Shown: positions 1 to 8,370, counted from the first letter of the stretch. The stretch is DNA of 64,000 bases from Alloyangia pacifica (GCF_900116195.1 NZ_FOZW01000001.1:682001-746000), one strand, 5' to 3'. The notes: generated from the letters alone by a model not told the origin. Numbers and translations: made by a program.

Positions 1-639
1 GACAGGCAGGAACCAAGGCAGCTTCGCGAAGGCCGTTATTCGGATGGACGATTGCGCCGGGTCGACTCCACGTATCGAGTTCTCCTCGCAGAGGTCACGG
101 TTCGTGGAGAAATAGCCTCGGCAGATCGTGGGGCGGTTCGCATAAACGCGACACGTCAAGGTCTCAGGATCAAGAGCCGGGCAGGCTTGAGGGTGCCAGT
201 CCGCGCCGTTACGCGCGCCGCGCAGCGCCACAAGGTCGTGGTACATCCTTCGAGCTTCAAAGAAGGTGAGAATGATCTTCCCTACCCTGATGATGCAGCA
301 GAACGCGCAACCTGCGTGACAGGACTTCCTGAATGTGAGGTCCATATCTTCCTGCGTCAGATGGAGAGTTTCTTCCGCCGTCTTGACAAGGAACTCGCCT
401 GACACGACGACTCTCTTCAGGCGCTTGATATCGCCGTCAAATTCCGACTTCAGGAAAGAAAGCCCCTCCACCGCAGCTCGGACCAAGCGCTTGGGGATGG
501 AATCGTAATCGTCACCATCAACGGCGTAGATCATACGCGAGCAGAGGTCGTCCCACGGGTCGAGCCGGTGTCGTTTTGCCTGACGCCGCGCCTGAGCGCG
601 CCGTTGCTGTCTGGTCATATTGTCGAGTTGTCTATCCAT
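1..639 (-). CDS. YkgJ-type cysteine-cluster (Fe/Zn-chelating) protein, 3'-truncated by window edge
   Basis: An open frame of 213 codons runs from an ATG at 639 to base 1 without a stop, so the C-terminus is missing. From about residue 107 it shows a cysteine cluster (C107, C111, C114, C115), then C153, C163, C173 and C184, with the motif CRVYANRPTICRGY. This spacing and the C-x-x-Y-x-x-RP-x-x-CR signature fit the YkgJ/UPF0153 family, thought to bind zinc or an iron-sulphur cluster; substrate and role are unknown. A second in-frame ATG at 618 is an alternative start, and no strong ribosome site is seen for either. The first 100 residues are basic and carry no recognised domain. Confidence 0.7.
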   Translation of the reverse strand, partial: MDRQLDNMTRQQRRAQARRQAKRHRLDPWDDLCSRMIYAVDGDDYDSIPKRLVRAAVEGLSFLKSEFDGDIKRLKRVVVSGEFLVKTAEETLHLTQEDMDLTFRKSCHAGCAFCCIIRVGKIILTFFEARRMYHDLVALRGARNGADWHPQACPALDPETLTCRVYANRPTICRGYFSTNRDLCEENSIRGVDPAQSSIRITAFAKLPWFLPV

Positions 640-969
640 CGCCACGGCTTTCTGTTGCCGTGCCCGCCGCTACGATGCTAAGAAAGACGTGCTGACACAC
701 GTCTTTCGTGCATCGCTGCCACGAGCACGAGATTACTTGGGTAGAGCCGTCCTTAGGGGCGGCTCTTCTCGTTCAGTCCTGCCCGGTGGCTAAACCGGGC
801 GCCGTCGTGGCAGCGGCCCAACCACCCTACAGTCTCGACTTGTGATCGCGCAATGAGCTATCGTTTGTGTGCCAGCGGTGAACTTCCCCAAGCCTCACCC
901 ATGGCGGCGCCCGGTGTTTGTAGCGGTACTTGGCCGGGCGCTTCACGGAGCGAAACCGGCAGCGGCGTC
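640..969. other. Intergenic stretch with three hairpins, no gene seen
   Basis: No convincing coding sequence is present. It holds a 10-bp perfect stem (682-691 with 698-707, loop of 6, with an outer 6-bp arm 673-678/710-715), a second stem near 752-775 followed by a pyrimidine-rich stretch on the plus strand, and a short GCCCGG/CCGGGC stem near 782-800. They may act as terminators or RNA processing signals between the two flanking minus-strand genes. Confidence 0.45.
682..707. terminator. Perfect 10-bp hairpin in intergenic region
   Basis: Arms 682-691 and 698-707 are exact inverted repeats around a 6-base loop, with a second outer arm (673-678/710-715). There is no clear U-tract on either strand, so termination is only a possibility. 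Confidence 0.35.
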
Positions 970-1422
970 CTAGATGATGTTTCTGGTGTTCCTGACGATC
1001 CTGTCGTTCAGCGCGATACGCCAGTCCATCTGCTTGCCGCTGAGCTTTCGCTTGCGGCAGGTATCGAGCAGGAAGTCCCGCTCACGGGTGCCGATCCAGC
1101 CGTGCCGGAAGGCGTAGTGGATCAACGCCTCGTTCGGCGCGCTCGTGCTGTCGAACTCGATGCGCTTGTAACCGGCCAGAAGCGTGCTCGTGTCGATCCC
1201 CAAGAACTCGTTGACACAGACATTTCCGACGACAGTCATCCTGCCGTTCAGGCGGTTCTCGATGACGCACTGGTCAGTGATCGGATGGTAGGTGCAGAGG
1301 CAGGTGCCGTTCTCCTCGCGTATGATGTATAGGAGGCGCCACTCGCGCTTCGCCTCCTCCCAGATGTCGGCCACGGAGAGCGCGGTGATCTCTCTCATGA
1401 GGATGTCCTTGTAGTGGCTCAT
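970..1422 (-). CDS. Hypothetical element protein with C-x-C...C...C motif
   Basis: 150 residues from the ATG at 1422, chosen because a GAGAGGA ribosome site lies just upstream; an upstream in-frame start would overlap the previous gene. Residues around 42-70 read CLCTYHPI, a later C, then VGNVCVNEFLG. This is a pattern of four cysteines with asparagine and glycine spacing that I associate with phage- and plasmid-borne proteins of unknown function, possibly a small metal-binding fold. The C-terminal part is basic. It lies 19 bases downstream of the next gene on the same strand. No function is assigned. Confidence 0.6.
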   Translation of the reverse strand: MSHYKDILMREITALSVADIWEEAKREWRLLYIIREENGTCLCTYHPITDQCVIENRLNGRMTVVGNVCVNEFLGIDTSTLLAGYKRIEFDSTSAPNEALIHYAFRHGWIGTRERDFLLDTCRKRKLSGKQMDWRIALNDRIVRNTRNII

Positions 1423-1441
1423 ATCGCTTTCCTCTCGGCGG

Positions 1442-1924
1442 TCATGTCGGTCTCCTTGAAATACGATGGGCAGCAGCCCTGCAGCGCGGACTGCAGAACT
1501 TGGCATCTGACCTGATGGGGCAGAAAATGAGGCCACACTGGATGCAGGGTTTGCAGGATCGTGGCTTGGCACGGCTCTTGCGCTTGCCGTAGGCCCACTC
1601 TGCCTTCGAGTACCGTCGGCGCGCCTCCCGGCACCTCGTCGAGCAGAACTTGCTGCCGGATGTAACCCTCAGGGCCATGTCGGTGCTGCACCACCTGCAG
1701 GTGCCGGTGCGGAACAGGCAGAGCAATTGGGACTGTAGCTGCTCAAGGCCCAGCTTCTCGACGATAGGGGTCCAGAGGCTGATGTCGGTCGCGATGTAGC
1801 CGGTGCCGTAGTCGCTATCGGTCAGCAAGGTGATCCCTGACCTGCTCACTATCGGTGCAGCCAGTAGAAGCAACTCCCCCCAGTGCATCCTCAGGACCAC
1901 GTCATCAGGTTCGACTACGTGCAT
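1442..1924 (-). CDS. Hypothetical protein with duplicated cysteine (zinc-finger-like) motifs
   Basis: 160 residues. The C-terminal half has two similar units: CRWC ... FCSTRCREARRRY and CIQC ... FCSPRCRAAAHR. Each is a CxxC followed after 15-25 residues by CxxxC and basic residues. This looks like an internally duplicated zinc-binding finger that could contact nucleic acid. The N-terminal half has no recognised domain. A perfect 15-bp hairpin ends 6 bases before the start codon and probably pairs with the weak ribosome site, so translation may be controlled there. An alternative ATG exists at residue 13. Confidence 0.6.
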   Translation of the reverse strand: MHVVEPDDVVLRMHWGELLLLAAPIVSRSGITLLTDSDYGTGYIATDISLWTPIVEKLGLEQLQSQLLCLFRTGTCRWCSTDMALRVTSGSKFCSTRCREARRRYSKAEWAYGKRKSRAKPRSCKPCIQCGLIFCPIRSDAKFCSPRCRAAAHRISRRPT

Positions 1925-1930
1925 TGCATT

Positions 1931-1971
1931 CTACCCCGCATCCGTACTGTTGAAGAACGGATGCGGGGTAG
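1931..1971 (-). promoter_or_regulatory. 15-bp perfect hairpin just upstream of a start codon
   Basis: Arms 1931-1945 and 1957-1971 are exact inverted repeats around an 11-base loop. In the minus-strand transcript the hairpin ends 6 bases before the ATG at 1924 and includes the only G-rich stretch that could serve as ribosome site. No U-tract follows. It could be a translational switch or a partial terminator. Confidence 0.5.
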
Positions 1972-2014
1972 ACCAACTACGTGGAGTACCATGTCTACCT
2001 CGCAGCCGTTCATG

Positions 2015-2764
2015 TCAGTCTTCTCCAAGATGGGCGTCGAACATCAGGGGCCAGCGCGCCTCTGCGGCGCAGATGCCCTGATCGAGAGCGAGCTGGCGAT
2101 AGGCCGTCTGATCGTCGTCAAGCTCCTGCCAGCCAAGGAAGGTGCGGGCAGTCAGCGCCGGGATCGTGCCACTGTCGCCCCGGCGCGGCGCTCCTGAGGT
2201 CGAGACGATCCAGAGGCCTTCCGGGTGCGGAATACCGAAGGTGTGCCTGTCCGGGTCCGGACACCCCCGAGCGTTGGCGTGAGCATCGAGGACTTCGCGA
2301 TCTGCAAGCAACCTGTAGGCTTCCTCGTCCAGCTTGCCGAGCAGGTTGATGCGGGGATCACCGGCACCACCCCGCTCGATCCAGCGCTGAACGGCGTGGC
2401 GCTGGAAGAACACGCCGTCCTCGCGGGTGCACTCTCCGAACTGGTCACGGCAGGACAGGAAGTAGAACAGCGTATCGACCACATACTCGCGTCCGGTGTC
2501 AGAGATGGTGACCACGTTCGTCCGGTCCGCCTGCCGCCAGAGGCACATGACGTAGGGCGCCTTGCGGGTGCCGATCACCTTGGCCTGCACCACACCGTCG
2601 GAGCGCCGCAGACGCCCCACGATGCGGCTCAGAGCCTTGAGCGAGGCGCCGGTGCGGTGGGTGTAGGCCGGGACGATCCGGCGCACCACGGAGGCCTCGT
2701 TGATCGCCCGGAGCGCGAGCCCTCGGGCGAGAGTGGCACGGGCAGTCTGAGCTGACATCTCCAT
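2015..2764 (-). CDS. Uncharacterised element protein, family A (paralogue of 23641-24354)
   Basis: 249 residues (ATG 2764; a second ATG at 2758 is equally possible). No recognised catalytic motif. It is clearly homologous along its length to the 237-residue protein at 23641-24354 in the dusA element. Both share an N-terminal SAQ-A-L-GLALRAI segment, a central RHAVxRxIERGGAGDPR followed by LLGKLD, then FGxPxPxGLWI and a C-terminal TFLG...DDQxAY...GIxAAEAR-P. The conserved His-Ala-Val...Glu-Arg-Gly-Gly core suggests a real fold, perhaps enzymatic. Its start lies one base past the stop of the 95-residue gene upstream, so they are probably co-translated. Confidence 0.7.
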   Translation of the reverse strand: MEMSAQTARATLARGLALRAINEASVVRRIVPAYTHRTGASLKALSRIVGRLRRSDGVVQAKVIGTRKAPYVMCLWRQADRTNVVTISDTGREYVVDTLFYFLSCRDQFGECTREDGVFFQRHAVQRWIERGGAGDPRINLLGKLDEEAYRLLADREVLDAHANARGCPDPDRHTFGIPHPEGLWIVSTSGAPRRGDSGTIPALTARTFLGWQELDDDQTAYRQLALDQGICAAEARWPLMFDAHLGED

Positions 2765-2765
2765 G

Positions 2766-3053
2766 TCAGTCCTCGCCTCCGTAGGTGATCAGCGCCATGT
2801 GGATGCTCTCGCGATCCTCGTCTTCCATCTCGATCAGCTCGGCCTGCGCTTCGCTCAGCGCGTCGATGGCGTTCGCCAGACCGTGAAGCGCATTCGCCAT
2901 GAGCGTGAGCGCCCGTGCCGCCTTGCGGTCGTCGGCCTCTTCAGCGCGTGTGGCTGCCTGCTCATAGGGATAGGCACGGTCCCGCAGCTCGGACGTCTCC
3001 GCCTCCTTTTCCTTGAAATGCTGGATGATCTCCCAAGCCTCGGTGGCGTTCAT
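2766..3053 (-). CDS. Small acidic alpha-helical hypothetical protein
   Basis: 95 residues from the ATG at 3053, with GGGGAG upstream as ribosome site. Rich in Glu, Ala, Asp and Lys, and predicted largely helical or coiled-coil; no cysteines or known motif. It sits tightly between the 107-residue gene upstream (2 bases) and the family A gene downstream (1 base), so it belongs to the same operon. Function unknown. Confidence 0.6.
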   Translation of the reverse strand: MNATEAWEIIQHFKEKEAETSELRDRAYPYEQAATRAEEADDRKAARALTLMANALHGLANAIDALSEAQAELIEMEDEDRESIHMALITYGGED

Positions 3054-3055
3054 GG

Positions 3056-3379
3056 TCAGCTCCCCGTGATCTTCCGCGCGTCCAATTCGTCGCGCAGGAC
3101 GTAGAAGCAGGCCTTGCCGACGGCTTGGAGCTGATGGAGCGTCAACGACGTGAAGCCGCTCATGACCTTGAGCCGTTGAAGGTCGTCGAGATCGGCAGTC
3201 TCGGGAAGCAGCGTGCTTTCCCAGACGACATGCAGATATCCGTATGCCGGGTGGCGATGGCGCAGGATACGCGCCGCCTTGAGCAAAGATGCCCAAAGCT
3301 CGGCCTTGTCTCTCGGCGCCACGTCGAACGAGCGGCCCAAATGGTCGTATGCGATCTTGCGTTCTTTGTTGGTAATCAT
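3056..3379 (-). CDS. Hypothetical protein in element operon
   Basis: 107 residues from ATG 3379, with an aspartate- and leucine-rich middle and no recognised domain. It has normal codon use for the region and ends 2 bases before the next start. No function can be assigned. Confidence 0.55.
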   Translation of the reverse strand: MITNKERKIAYDHLGRSFDVAPRDKAELWASLLKAARILRHRHPAYGYLHVVWESTLLPETADLDDLQRLKVMSGFTSLTLHQLQAVGKACFYVLRDELDARKITGS

Positions 3380-3504
3380 GGATCAGTCCTCGCGGTTGGT
3401 GCCGCGCACGGGGAAGCCGGTCCCGTGCTGCGGCGCGCACGGGTCGGCTGAGGGGCGGTGTGGAAGTGGGCTAGGTCGGCGTGGCTGGCGCCGATACTGC
3501 CCGG

Positions 3505-3681
3505 CTAGACGCCGGTCAGTTTCATGATGCCGATGATCGCGGCCACCAGAGCGGCGCCAGCGCCGACACAGGCGCCGATCACCTGTACCGGCAGCCAGCG
3601 GCTACGGGCGAGACTATGGACCGCGTCCGCATAAGCCTGTGCAGCCTCTGCGGCCAATTTGGCTTCCTCGCGCTCGGTCAT
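3505..3681 (-). CDS. Small membrane protein, 58 residues
   Basis: The ATG at 3681 overlaps the stop of the upstream gene as ATGA, a strong sign of translational coupling. The protein has a helical N-terminus (MTEREEAKLAAEAA), a basic LARSR boundary, then one hydrophobic segment of about 25 residues rich in Gly, Ala, Val and Ile that ends in a short MKLTGV tail. A single-pass or holin-like small membrane protein is plausible, but no family is recognised. Confidence 0.55.
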   Translation of the reverse strand: MTEREEAKLAAEAAQAYADAVHSLARSRWLPVQVIGACVGAGAALVAAIIGIMKLTGV

Positions 3682-4019
3682 GCCAGCACCTCGATCAGAT
3701 CAGCATCAGAAAGGAAAAGACCTAGATCGTCGCCCATGGCGTTGATCCGGTCCCCTAAGACTTGGGCGTAACGGTCGAGGGCATCCCGAGACTTGGGATC
3801 AACGCAACGTGCAAGCGCCGCCTGTACTCTCTCGTATTGCCGCTCATAGCTGCCGAGCAGTCCGACGATGGAAAGGTTGATCTCCTCGTGCCCCTCCATC
3901 AACGTCATCGGGTTGAACGGATTGTCGATTTCGACCTTGGCCGGACCCTTGAGCTTATCGAAACCCTTGAGGTCGAACGCGCCATTGATGCCATGCAGGC
4001 TCGTTACATTGCCGGTCAT
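3678..4019 (-). CDS. Hypothetical protein in element operon
   Basis: 113 residues from the ATG at 4019, which overlaps the stop of the gene upstream (ATGA). The N-terminal third contains MTGNVTSLHGINGAFDLKGF, and the rest is predicted helical and acidic. It ends in an ATGA overlap with the small membrane protein. No domain is recognised. Confidence 0.55.
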   Translation of the reverse strand: MTGNVTSLHGINGAFDLKGFDKLKGPAKVEIDNPFNPMTLMEGHEEINLSIVGLLGSYERQYERVQAALARCVDPKSRDALDRYAQVLGDRINAMGDDLGLFLSDADLIEVLA

Positions 4020-4255
4020 GCCAGCGCCTTCCAATCCTCGCCGAGCAGGTATGCCCGGACCTGCTGCGCGTTGACCTCGTGGCGCCCGAAGAACTTCCGC
4101 GTCTTCGGCGCCCGGCCAGATTTCGCATAGCGCAGGTAAGTATCCGTCTTGCACGGCAGGAGACCTTCCGAACCATCCTTGGTCCGGCAAACAAGTCCAA
4201 GCCTGACCCAACCCTGTTCGGGAAGTTCGTCAATCGTGGTGATCCGCTTTTCCAT
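4016..4255 (-). CDS. Small probable DNA-binding / excisionase-like protein
   Basis: 79 residues from ATG 4255, preceded by GAAAGGACGGAAG. The sequence has an early LPEQGWVRL stretch, then a segment with the look of a winged helix (KTDTYLRYAKSGRAPKTRKFFGRHEV) and a basic middle. First position in the operon, next to the integrase, and small size are typical of recombination directionality factors or AlpA-like regulators. The assignment rests on size, charge and position only. Confidence 0.45.
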   Translation of the reverse strand: MEKRITTIDELPEQGWVRLGLVCRTKDGSEGLLPCKTDTYLRYAKSGRAPKTRKFFGRHEVNAQQVRAYLLGEDWKALA

Positions 4256-4436
4256 CTTCCGTCCTTTCGTTGTGTAGGACAGAACATGGATAAGCTCGGA
4301 TGATTCCTCAATCCAACTAATTGAAATAACTAAATAAATAGGAGCTACTGCCCCTAGAGCACAACTGTGATCCCCCGATCCTAGGACGGCTGGAATCGTC
4401 CGATGTTCCAGCCGCTTGAGATACATTCCGTCGGTA
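4256..4436 (-). promoter_or_regulatory. AT-rich leader of the small-gene operon; hairpin at integrase 3' end
   Basis: On the minus strand this region leads into the gene at 4255 and is unusually AT-rich around 4310-4345, a likely promoter region. Near 4390-4415 an 8-bp inverted repeat (GGCTGGAA/TTCCAGCC) follows the integrase stop and could end its transcript. No confident -35/-10 pair was identified. Confidence 0.35.
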
Positions 4437-5630
4437 CTATGCGACCTGACGTGACGTTGCGTCACTTTCGCGCAGCCGGTCGAGATAATCGGCCCATGCG
4501 CTCAGCATCTCCCGGCGCTGCGGCAGAAATGCGCTGCGGTCGTAGGCCCGGCCAAGGCTCTCCGGACTGCCGTGGCTGAGCTGCGCTTCGATCACCCTCT
4601 CCGGGTATCCCAAGACCTCGGCAAGCATCGTCCGGCCCGTGGCGCGCGAGCCGTGGGCGCTATGGCGCCCCTTCCAGCCAGCCTTGGCCAGCACCTTCGA
4701 GGGCAGCACGTCGGAGACGTAACCGCTCTTTCCGGTCGAGGCGAAGACGTAGACGTTCTGCCGGTGGCCGGGGTCCAGCGTCCGCAGGATCGCCACGGCC
4801 TGCTTGGGCAGCGGGGTGATCAGCTCGGCGCTGACTTTCGTGATCGGCACCCGCCAGAGCCCGGCGTCGAGGTCCACGTCGGCCCACTTCATCGCTCGGA
4901 CCTCGCCGGGGCGCTGGAGGGTCAACAAGCAGAGCCGAATGATCTCCCGGCCCGCGCTCGGTCCCTCGTCCTCGATATCGCGCAGCAGCTCACCCAGATC
5001 GTCCGGGGTCGTGACCGCCGGGCGGTGCGCTGTCTTCGGCGCCTCGGGCAGTGCGGCGATAACGTCTGCGGAGACGTCACGGTCGCAGAGCTGGAGCGCC
5101 AGTGCGTAGCGCAGGACTTGGCTGATCATCCCCCGGACCCGGTGCGAGGTATCAATCGCCCCACGGCGCTCGATAGGCGCCAGCGCCCGGAGGATGTCCC
5201 TCGGGGTGATGTCGCGCGGGTGGGTCGAGCCAAGGATCGGCAGGACATCCTTTTCCATGCGGTTCCGGAAACGCTCGACGTGGGCCTCCACCTTCCGGCC
5301 TTCCATCTTCGCGGCGATGAACTTCTCGGTGATCGCCCGGAAGCTCTCCTCGTCCCCGCTGGTGGGCCTGTCGGCGTGGAAGGCTGCCGCCGGGTCGATA
5401 CCCCGCGCCTTGCCCTCCTGCAGCTCTGCAGCGGCTCTCCGGGCCTGTACGGGGGACATCGCCGGATAGTCGCCCAGAACGAGCTGCGCGTCCTTGCCAT
5501 CACGCCGGAAGCGCAGCCGCCAGAGCTTCCGCCCGCTCGGTTTGATGACGAGATACAAGCCGCTGCCATCCGCGATCCTGAACTCCGATTTCTTGGGCTT
5601 CAGTGCCTTGATCTGTTGCGCCGTGAGCAT
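4437..5630 (-). CDS. P4-type tyrosine recombinase / integrase
   Basis: 397 residues from the ATG at 5630, which gives the MLTAQQIKALKPKKSEF start typical of P4-like integrases; a TTG-initiated extension to 5657 runs through repeat DNA and is unlikely. The N-terminus is the DUF4102 arm-binding domain (SGLYLVIKPSGRKLWRLR). The C-terminal catalytic domain shows an arginine in PGEVRAMKW, then SAHGSR (HxxR), LSHGS (second His) and the tyrosine in GRAYDRS. It catalyses site-specific integration and excision of the element. Four TGTCCAA boxes lie directly upstream and may be its arm-type or autoregulatory sites. All catalytic residues are visible. Confidence 0.9.
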   Translation of the reverse strand: MLTAQQIKALKPKKSEFRIADGSGLYLVIKPSGRKLWRLRFRRDGKDAQLVLGDYPAMSPVQARRAAAELQEGKARGIDPAAAFHADRPTSGDEESFRAITEKFIAAKMEGRKVEAHVERFRNRMEKDVLPILGSTHPRDITPRDILRALAPIERRGAIDTSHRVRGMISQVLRYALALQLCDRDVSADVIAALPEAPKTAHRPAVTTPDDLGELLRDIEDEGPSAGREIIRLCLLTLQRPGEVRAMKWADVDLDAGLWRVPITKVSAELITPLPKQAVAILRTLDPGHRQNVYVFASTGKSGYVSDVLPSKVLAKAGWKGRHSAHGSRATGRTMLAEVLGYPERVIEAQLSHGSPESLGRAYDRSAFLPQRREMLSAWADYLDRLRESDATSRQVA

Positions 5631-5680
5631 GTCCAACCGTGTCCAATCCGTGTCCAACTTTTGACCGGAACTGTGTCCAA
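5630..5680. repeat. Four TGTCCAA boxes upstream of the left integrase
   Basis: TGTCCAA occurs at 5630-5636, 5640-5646, 5651-5657 and 5674-5680, the first three almost in 10-bp tandem. Placement at the integrase start codon suggests integrase binding sites (arm sites, autoregulation) near the attachment site. Confidence 0.5.
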
Positions 5681-6127
5681 CGTCGCTCTCGGTCGAAACC
5701 GATATAGGAGCTTATAGTCCTATTTTACAAGGGTTTCATGCGAGTTTGTCCGAGGTTGAAAATATGGATCAGGTAGTTGCCGGGCCTACCAACTCCCGCC
5801 GACACTCCCCCATCTCATGCCGGCCGAGCGGTGCTTACCTGCACCCTGCCCGGCTCCCGCCAATTCGGCACCTTCTGCCGCTCTTGTTGTCGCCCTGACG
5901 ACAGTTGCGCCATCGAAGTGTCGCCTTGCCGACATTACAACACATTCGCTCAACAATCATTTACCTCAAAGGCGCATTTGACCCAATTCCGCCACAGTTC
6001 AATCACAGTTTTTCCCCGCCTCACTCCTAACAATTCATTAACCAAGATCGCGTGCCTGGCGACCCGCCTCCGGACCCGCCGACGCTTCGCGACTTGGGGT
6101 AGAAGTTGAAAGTGGAAAGGGTCACCA
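5681..6127. other. Intergenic region between left element and Cache-HAMP gene
   Basis: About 450 bases with mixed composition: a short AT-rich stretch at 5700-5770, a GC-rich middle, then an AT-rich stretch at 5935-6040 that probably carries the promoter of the gene at 6128. The element boundary should lie here, but no direct-repeat partner is available inside the window and no tRNA is seen. A 110-codon open frame here has no ribosome site or family support. Confidence 0.4.
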
Positions 6128-7213
6128 ATGCCGGATCGTCTTGATCGTCACCCGAGGATGAACACCTCCTTTCTCGGCGTTCTTGGCTTTGTCCTTGTCG
6201 CCGCCACCGCCGCCGCGATCTTCGGTGTTCGCTGGCAGGCGCAGGAATACCAGGTGAGCCTGCAGCGCGAGCTCGGCCTGCGCGGCGCACAGGCACTGGC
6301 GCAGACCTTCAACAAGGCGATCAGCCGGGAATGGGACTCGCTGCGCGCCGTCGCCGCCCGCACCGCCTACGCCGAGCCCGCCGAGATGCAGGACTTCGCC
6401 AATGCCGTGGTGCGCGCCGGTGGCCAGATTGCCTGGGCCGGCTTCGCCTCGCCCGACGGGGTGATCATCGCGGGCTCGCGCAACGAACGCATCGGCCAGG
6501 ACGTCTCGCACCGGAACTGGTTCCGCGCCGGCTTCAGCGGCGAGACCGTCGGCACCGCCTATACCAAGAACGAGGGCACGGACGAGGAACTCAGCCTGAT
6601 CAACCTGTCGATGCCGGTGAAGGACAGCTTCGGCAACACCCAGGCCGTTGCGGTCTACAGCGTGCGCATCTCCTGGGTCGCCGAGTACATGGCCGAGGCG
6701 GCGCACGAGTTGGACCTCAGCGCGATGATCCGTGACCGCAAGGGGCAGACGCTTGTCGACACACGCCCCGAGGCAGGCACCGACCTGCCCGCGCGGGTCG
6801 AGGGGATGATCCTCGCCGGTCGCCCCGACGCCGACCGTACCCGGTTGCACCGCAGCGATGCCGGCCACCTCTACGCCGTGCTGCCCAACTTCACCCTCAA
6901 CTCCATGCCGGGCTTCGGCTGGACACTGATCGTCGATGTCCGCGCGGACACGTTTGGCGCCGCCTTTCCGCAGTTCGTGAAGACCATCAACATGATCCTC
7001 GTCGCCATCGGCGTCAGCGTGCTGGTCGCCACCGTGCTGCTCTTCCGCTACCTCACCCGCCCGTTCCAGCGTCTCATCCGGACCGCGACGGCGCTGGCGG
7101 ATGGCCAGATGGTCTACCCGCGCGAAGAGCAGAGCACCCGCGAGAGCATGCTCCTGTCGGCGGTGCTGGCGCGGCTGCAGACACAGATCCAGTCGCTGCG
7201 CGCCAAGCCCTAG
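6128..7213 (+). CDS. Membrane sensor-like protein: Cache domain plus HAMP, no output domain
   Basis: 361 residues, ATG preceded by GGAAAGGG. Transmembrane segment 1 is at about residues 12-32, followed by a periplasmic region of about 250 residues with dCache features (ISREWDSLR near its start; FRAGFSGETVGTAYTKNEG; LINLSMPVKDSFGNTQAVAVYSV). Transmembrane segment 2 is near 286-307 and a HAMP-like linker follows (RYLTRPFQRLIRTATALADG). The protein then stops after about 45 residues, without a methyl-accepting, kinase or GGDEF domain. It may sense a small ligand and act through a partner, or be a truncated chemoreceptor. No partner gene lies next to it. Confidence 0.75.
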   Translation: MPDRLDRHPRMNTSFLGVLGFVLVAATAAAIFGVRWQAQEYQVSLQRELGLRGAQALAQTFNKAISREWDSLRAVAARTAYAEPAEMQDFANAVVRAGGQIAWAGFASPDGVIIAGSRNERIGQDVSHRNWFRAGFSGETVGTAYTKNEGTDEELSLINLSMPVKDSFGNTQAVAVYSVRISWVAEYMAEAAHELDLSAMIRDRKGQTLVDTRPEAGTDLPARVEGMILAGRPDADRTRLHRSDAGHLYAVLPNFTLNSMPGFGWTLIVDVRADTFGAAFPQFVKTINMILVAIGVSVLVATVLLFRYLTRPFQRLIRTATALADGQMVYPREEQSTRESMLLSAVLARLQTQIQSLRAKP

Positions 7214-7239
7214 GCCAGGCGCACAGCAAGGGCCTCAGA

Positions 7240-8259
7240 TCAGGCGCAGCGTTCGGTCGCTGCGCCTTTTTCCTGTCCGAGCACCTCGGCGGCGATCTCG
7301 AAGCTGCGCAGCCGTGCCGCGTGGTCGTGGATCATCCCCGTCAGGATCAACTCGTCCGGCTGGTAGCGCGCGATCAGCGCCTCAAGCTCTTCGCCCACCT
7401 TGTCGCGATCCCCCGCCGCAGAGATGCGCAGCGCCGAGTTGGCCGAGGCCAGGAAACGTGGATCGGTCTGCGCCGAAATGTCGACCACCGGACGCGGCAG
7501 CCGGCCCGGACGCCCGGTGCGCAGGTTGATGAAGGCCTGCTGCTGCGAGGATTTCAGGCGGATTGCCTCTTCGGTGCTGTCCGCCGCCCAGACGTTCGCC
7601 GCCAGCATGAAACGCGGCGCGCGGGTGATGCCCGGCTGGAAGCGCGTGCGGTAGACGTCGATCGCCTGCTCCAGCGCGTCAGGGGCGAAATGCGAAGCGA
7701 AGGCATAGGGCAGCCCCAGGTGCGCCGCGAGCTGCGCACCGTAGAGCGAGGAGCCCAGCATCCAGACCGGAACATGGGTGCCCTCGCCCGGCACGGCGAT
7801 CACCGACTGGTTTTCGTCGGCCTCCTGGAAATAGCCGAGCAGCTCGATCACATCCTCGGGGAAGCGGTCGGCGGCGGTATTGAGGTTGCGGCGCAGCGCC
7901 ATGGCGGTCACCTGATCGGAGCCCGGCGCGCGTCCGAGACCGAGGTCGATGCGCCCCGGGAACAGCGTCTCCAGCGTGCCAAACTGCTCGGCGATCACCA
8001 GCGGCGCGTGGTTGGGCAGCATGATGCCACCGGCGCCGACGCGGATGGTCTTCGTGGCCGCTGCCACCTGGCCGATGACCAGCGAGGTCGCCGCCGAGGC
8101 GATGCCGCGCATGTTGTGGTGCTCGGCCAGCCAGTAGCGCTGGTAGCCCCAATCCTCGGCGTGACGTGCCAGGTCGAGCGTATTGGCAAGCGCCTGCGCC
8201 GGGGTGCTGCCCTCGGGCACCGGCGAAAGGTCGAGCAGGCTGAAGGGAATGCGGGTCAT
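7240..8259 (-). CDS. LLM-class flavin-dependent oxidoreductase (luciferase-like)
   Basis: 339 residues from ATG 8259, with GAGGTG upstream. The TIM-barrel sequence starts [14 protein letters not shown] and has the conserved [45 protein letters not shown] block and [11 protein letters not shown] of the MsnO8/YhbW-like group. These enzymes use reduced FMN or F420 and oxygen on varied, usually unknown, substrates; FMN is more likely in this lineage. Cytosolic. It is convergent with the Cache gene and followed upstream by an SDR gene on the same strand, about 110 bases away. Confidence 0.85.
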   Translation of the reverse strand: MTRIPFSLLDLSPVPEGSTPAQALANTLDLARHAEDWGYQRYWLAEHHNMRGIASAATSLVIGQVAAATKTIRVGAGGIMLPNHAPLVIAEQFGTLETLFPGRIDLGLGRAPGSDQVTAMALRRNLNTAADRFPEDVIELLGYFQEADENQSVIAVPGEGTHVPVWMLGSSLYGAQLAAHLGLPYAFASHFAPDALEQAIDVYRTRFQPGITRAPRFMLAANVWAADSTEEAIRLKSSQQQAFINLRTGRPGRLPRPVVDISAQTDPRFLASANSALRISAAGDRDKVGEELEALIARYQPDELILTGMIHDHAARLRSFEIAAEVLGQEKGAATERCA

Positions 8260-8370
8260 GCGGGCACCTCTAAGTCGTGTTGGTGCCAGATATAGGTGCC
8301 GCCCGCCCGCACCGTCACCCTGCGCAGGCGCACAAAGGATCAATATCCCTGTGCGCCTGCACAAATCCGA

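Larger units (their letters stand above)
1..5700. mobile_element. Right end of an integrated element with a P4-type integrase (left end outside the window)
   Basis: A tyrosine integrase at 4437-5630 is followed on the same strand by seven or more small genes with short gaps or ATGA overlaps, none with a housekeeping function. Past the integrase 5' end the sequence turns into ordinary chromosome (Cache-HAMP protein and onward). This is the usual layout of one end of a genomic island or prophage remnant. No tRNA or other obvious attachment gene was found at 5660-6120, so the exact boundary is not defined and 5700 is approximate. The left end is outside the window. Confidence 0.7.

Noticed and set aside
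52..402. Plus-strand frame of 116 codons at the left edge
   Set aside because: Opposite the partial YkgJ-type gene, whose cysteine motifs are clear.
5777..6109. Plus-strand frame of 110 codons between the left element and the Cache gene
   Set aside because: No ribosome site, low-complexity start, and no domain; the region looks intergenic.
5681..6127. tRNA gene as attachment site of the left element
   Set aside because: No cloverleaf or conserved T-loop sequence could be placed.
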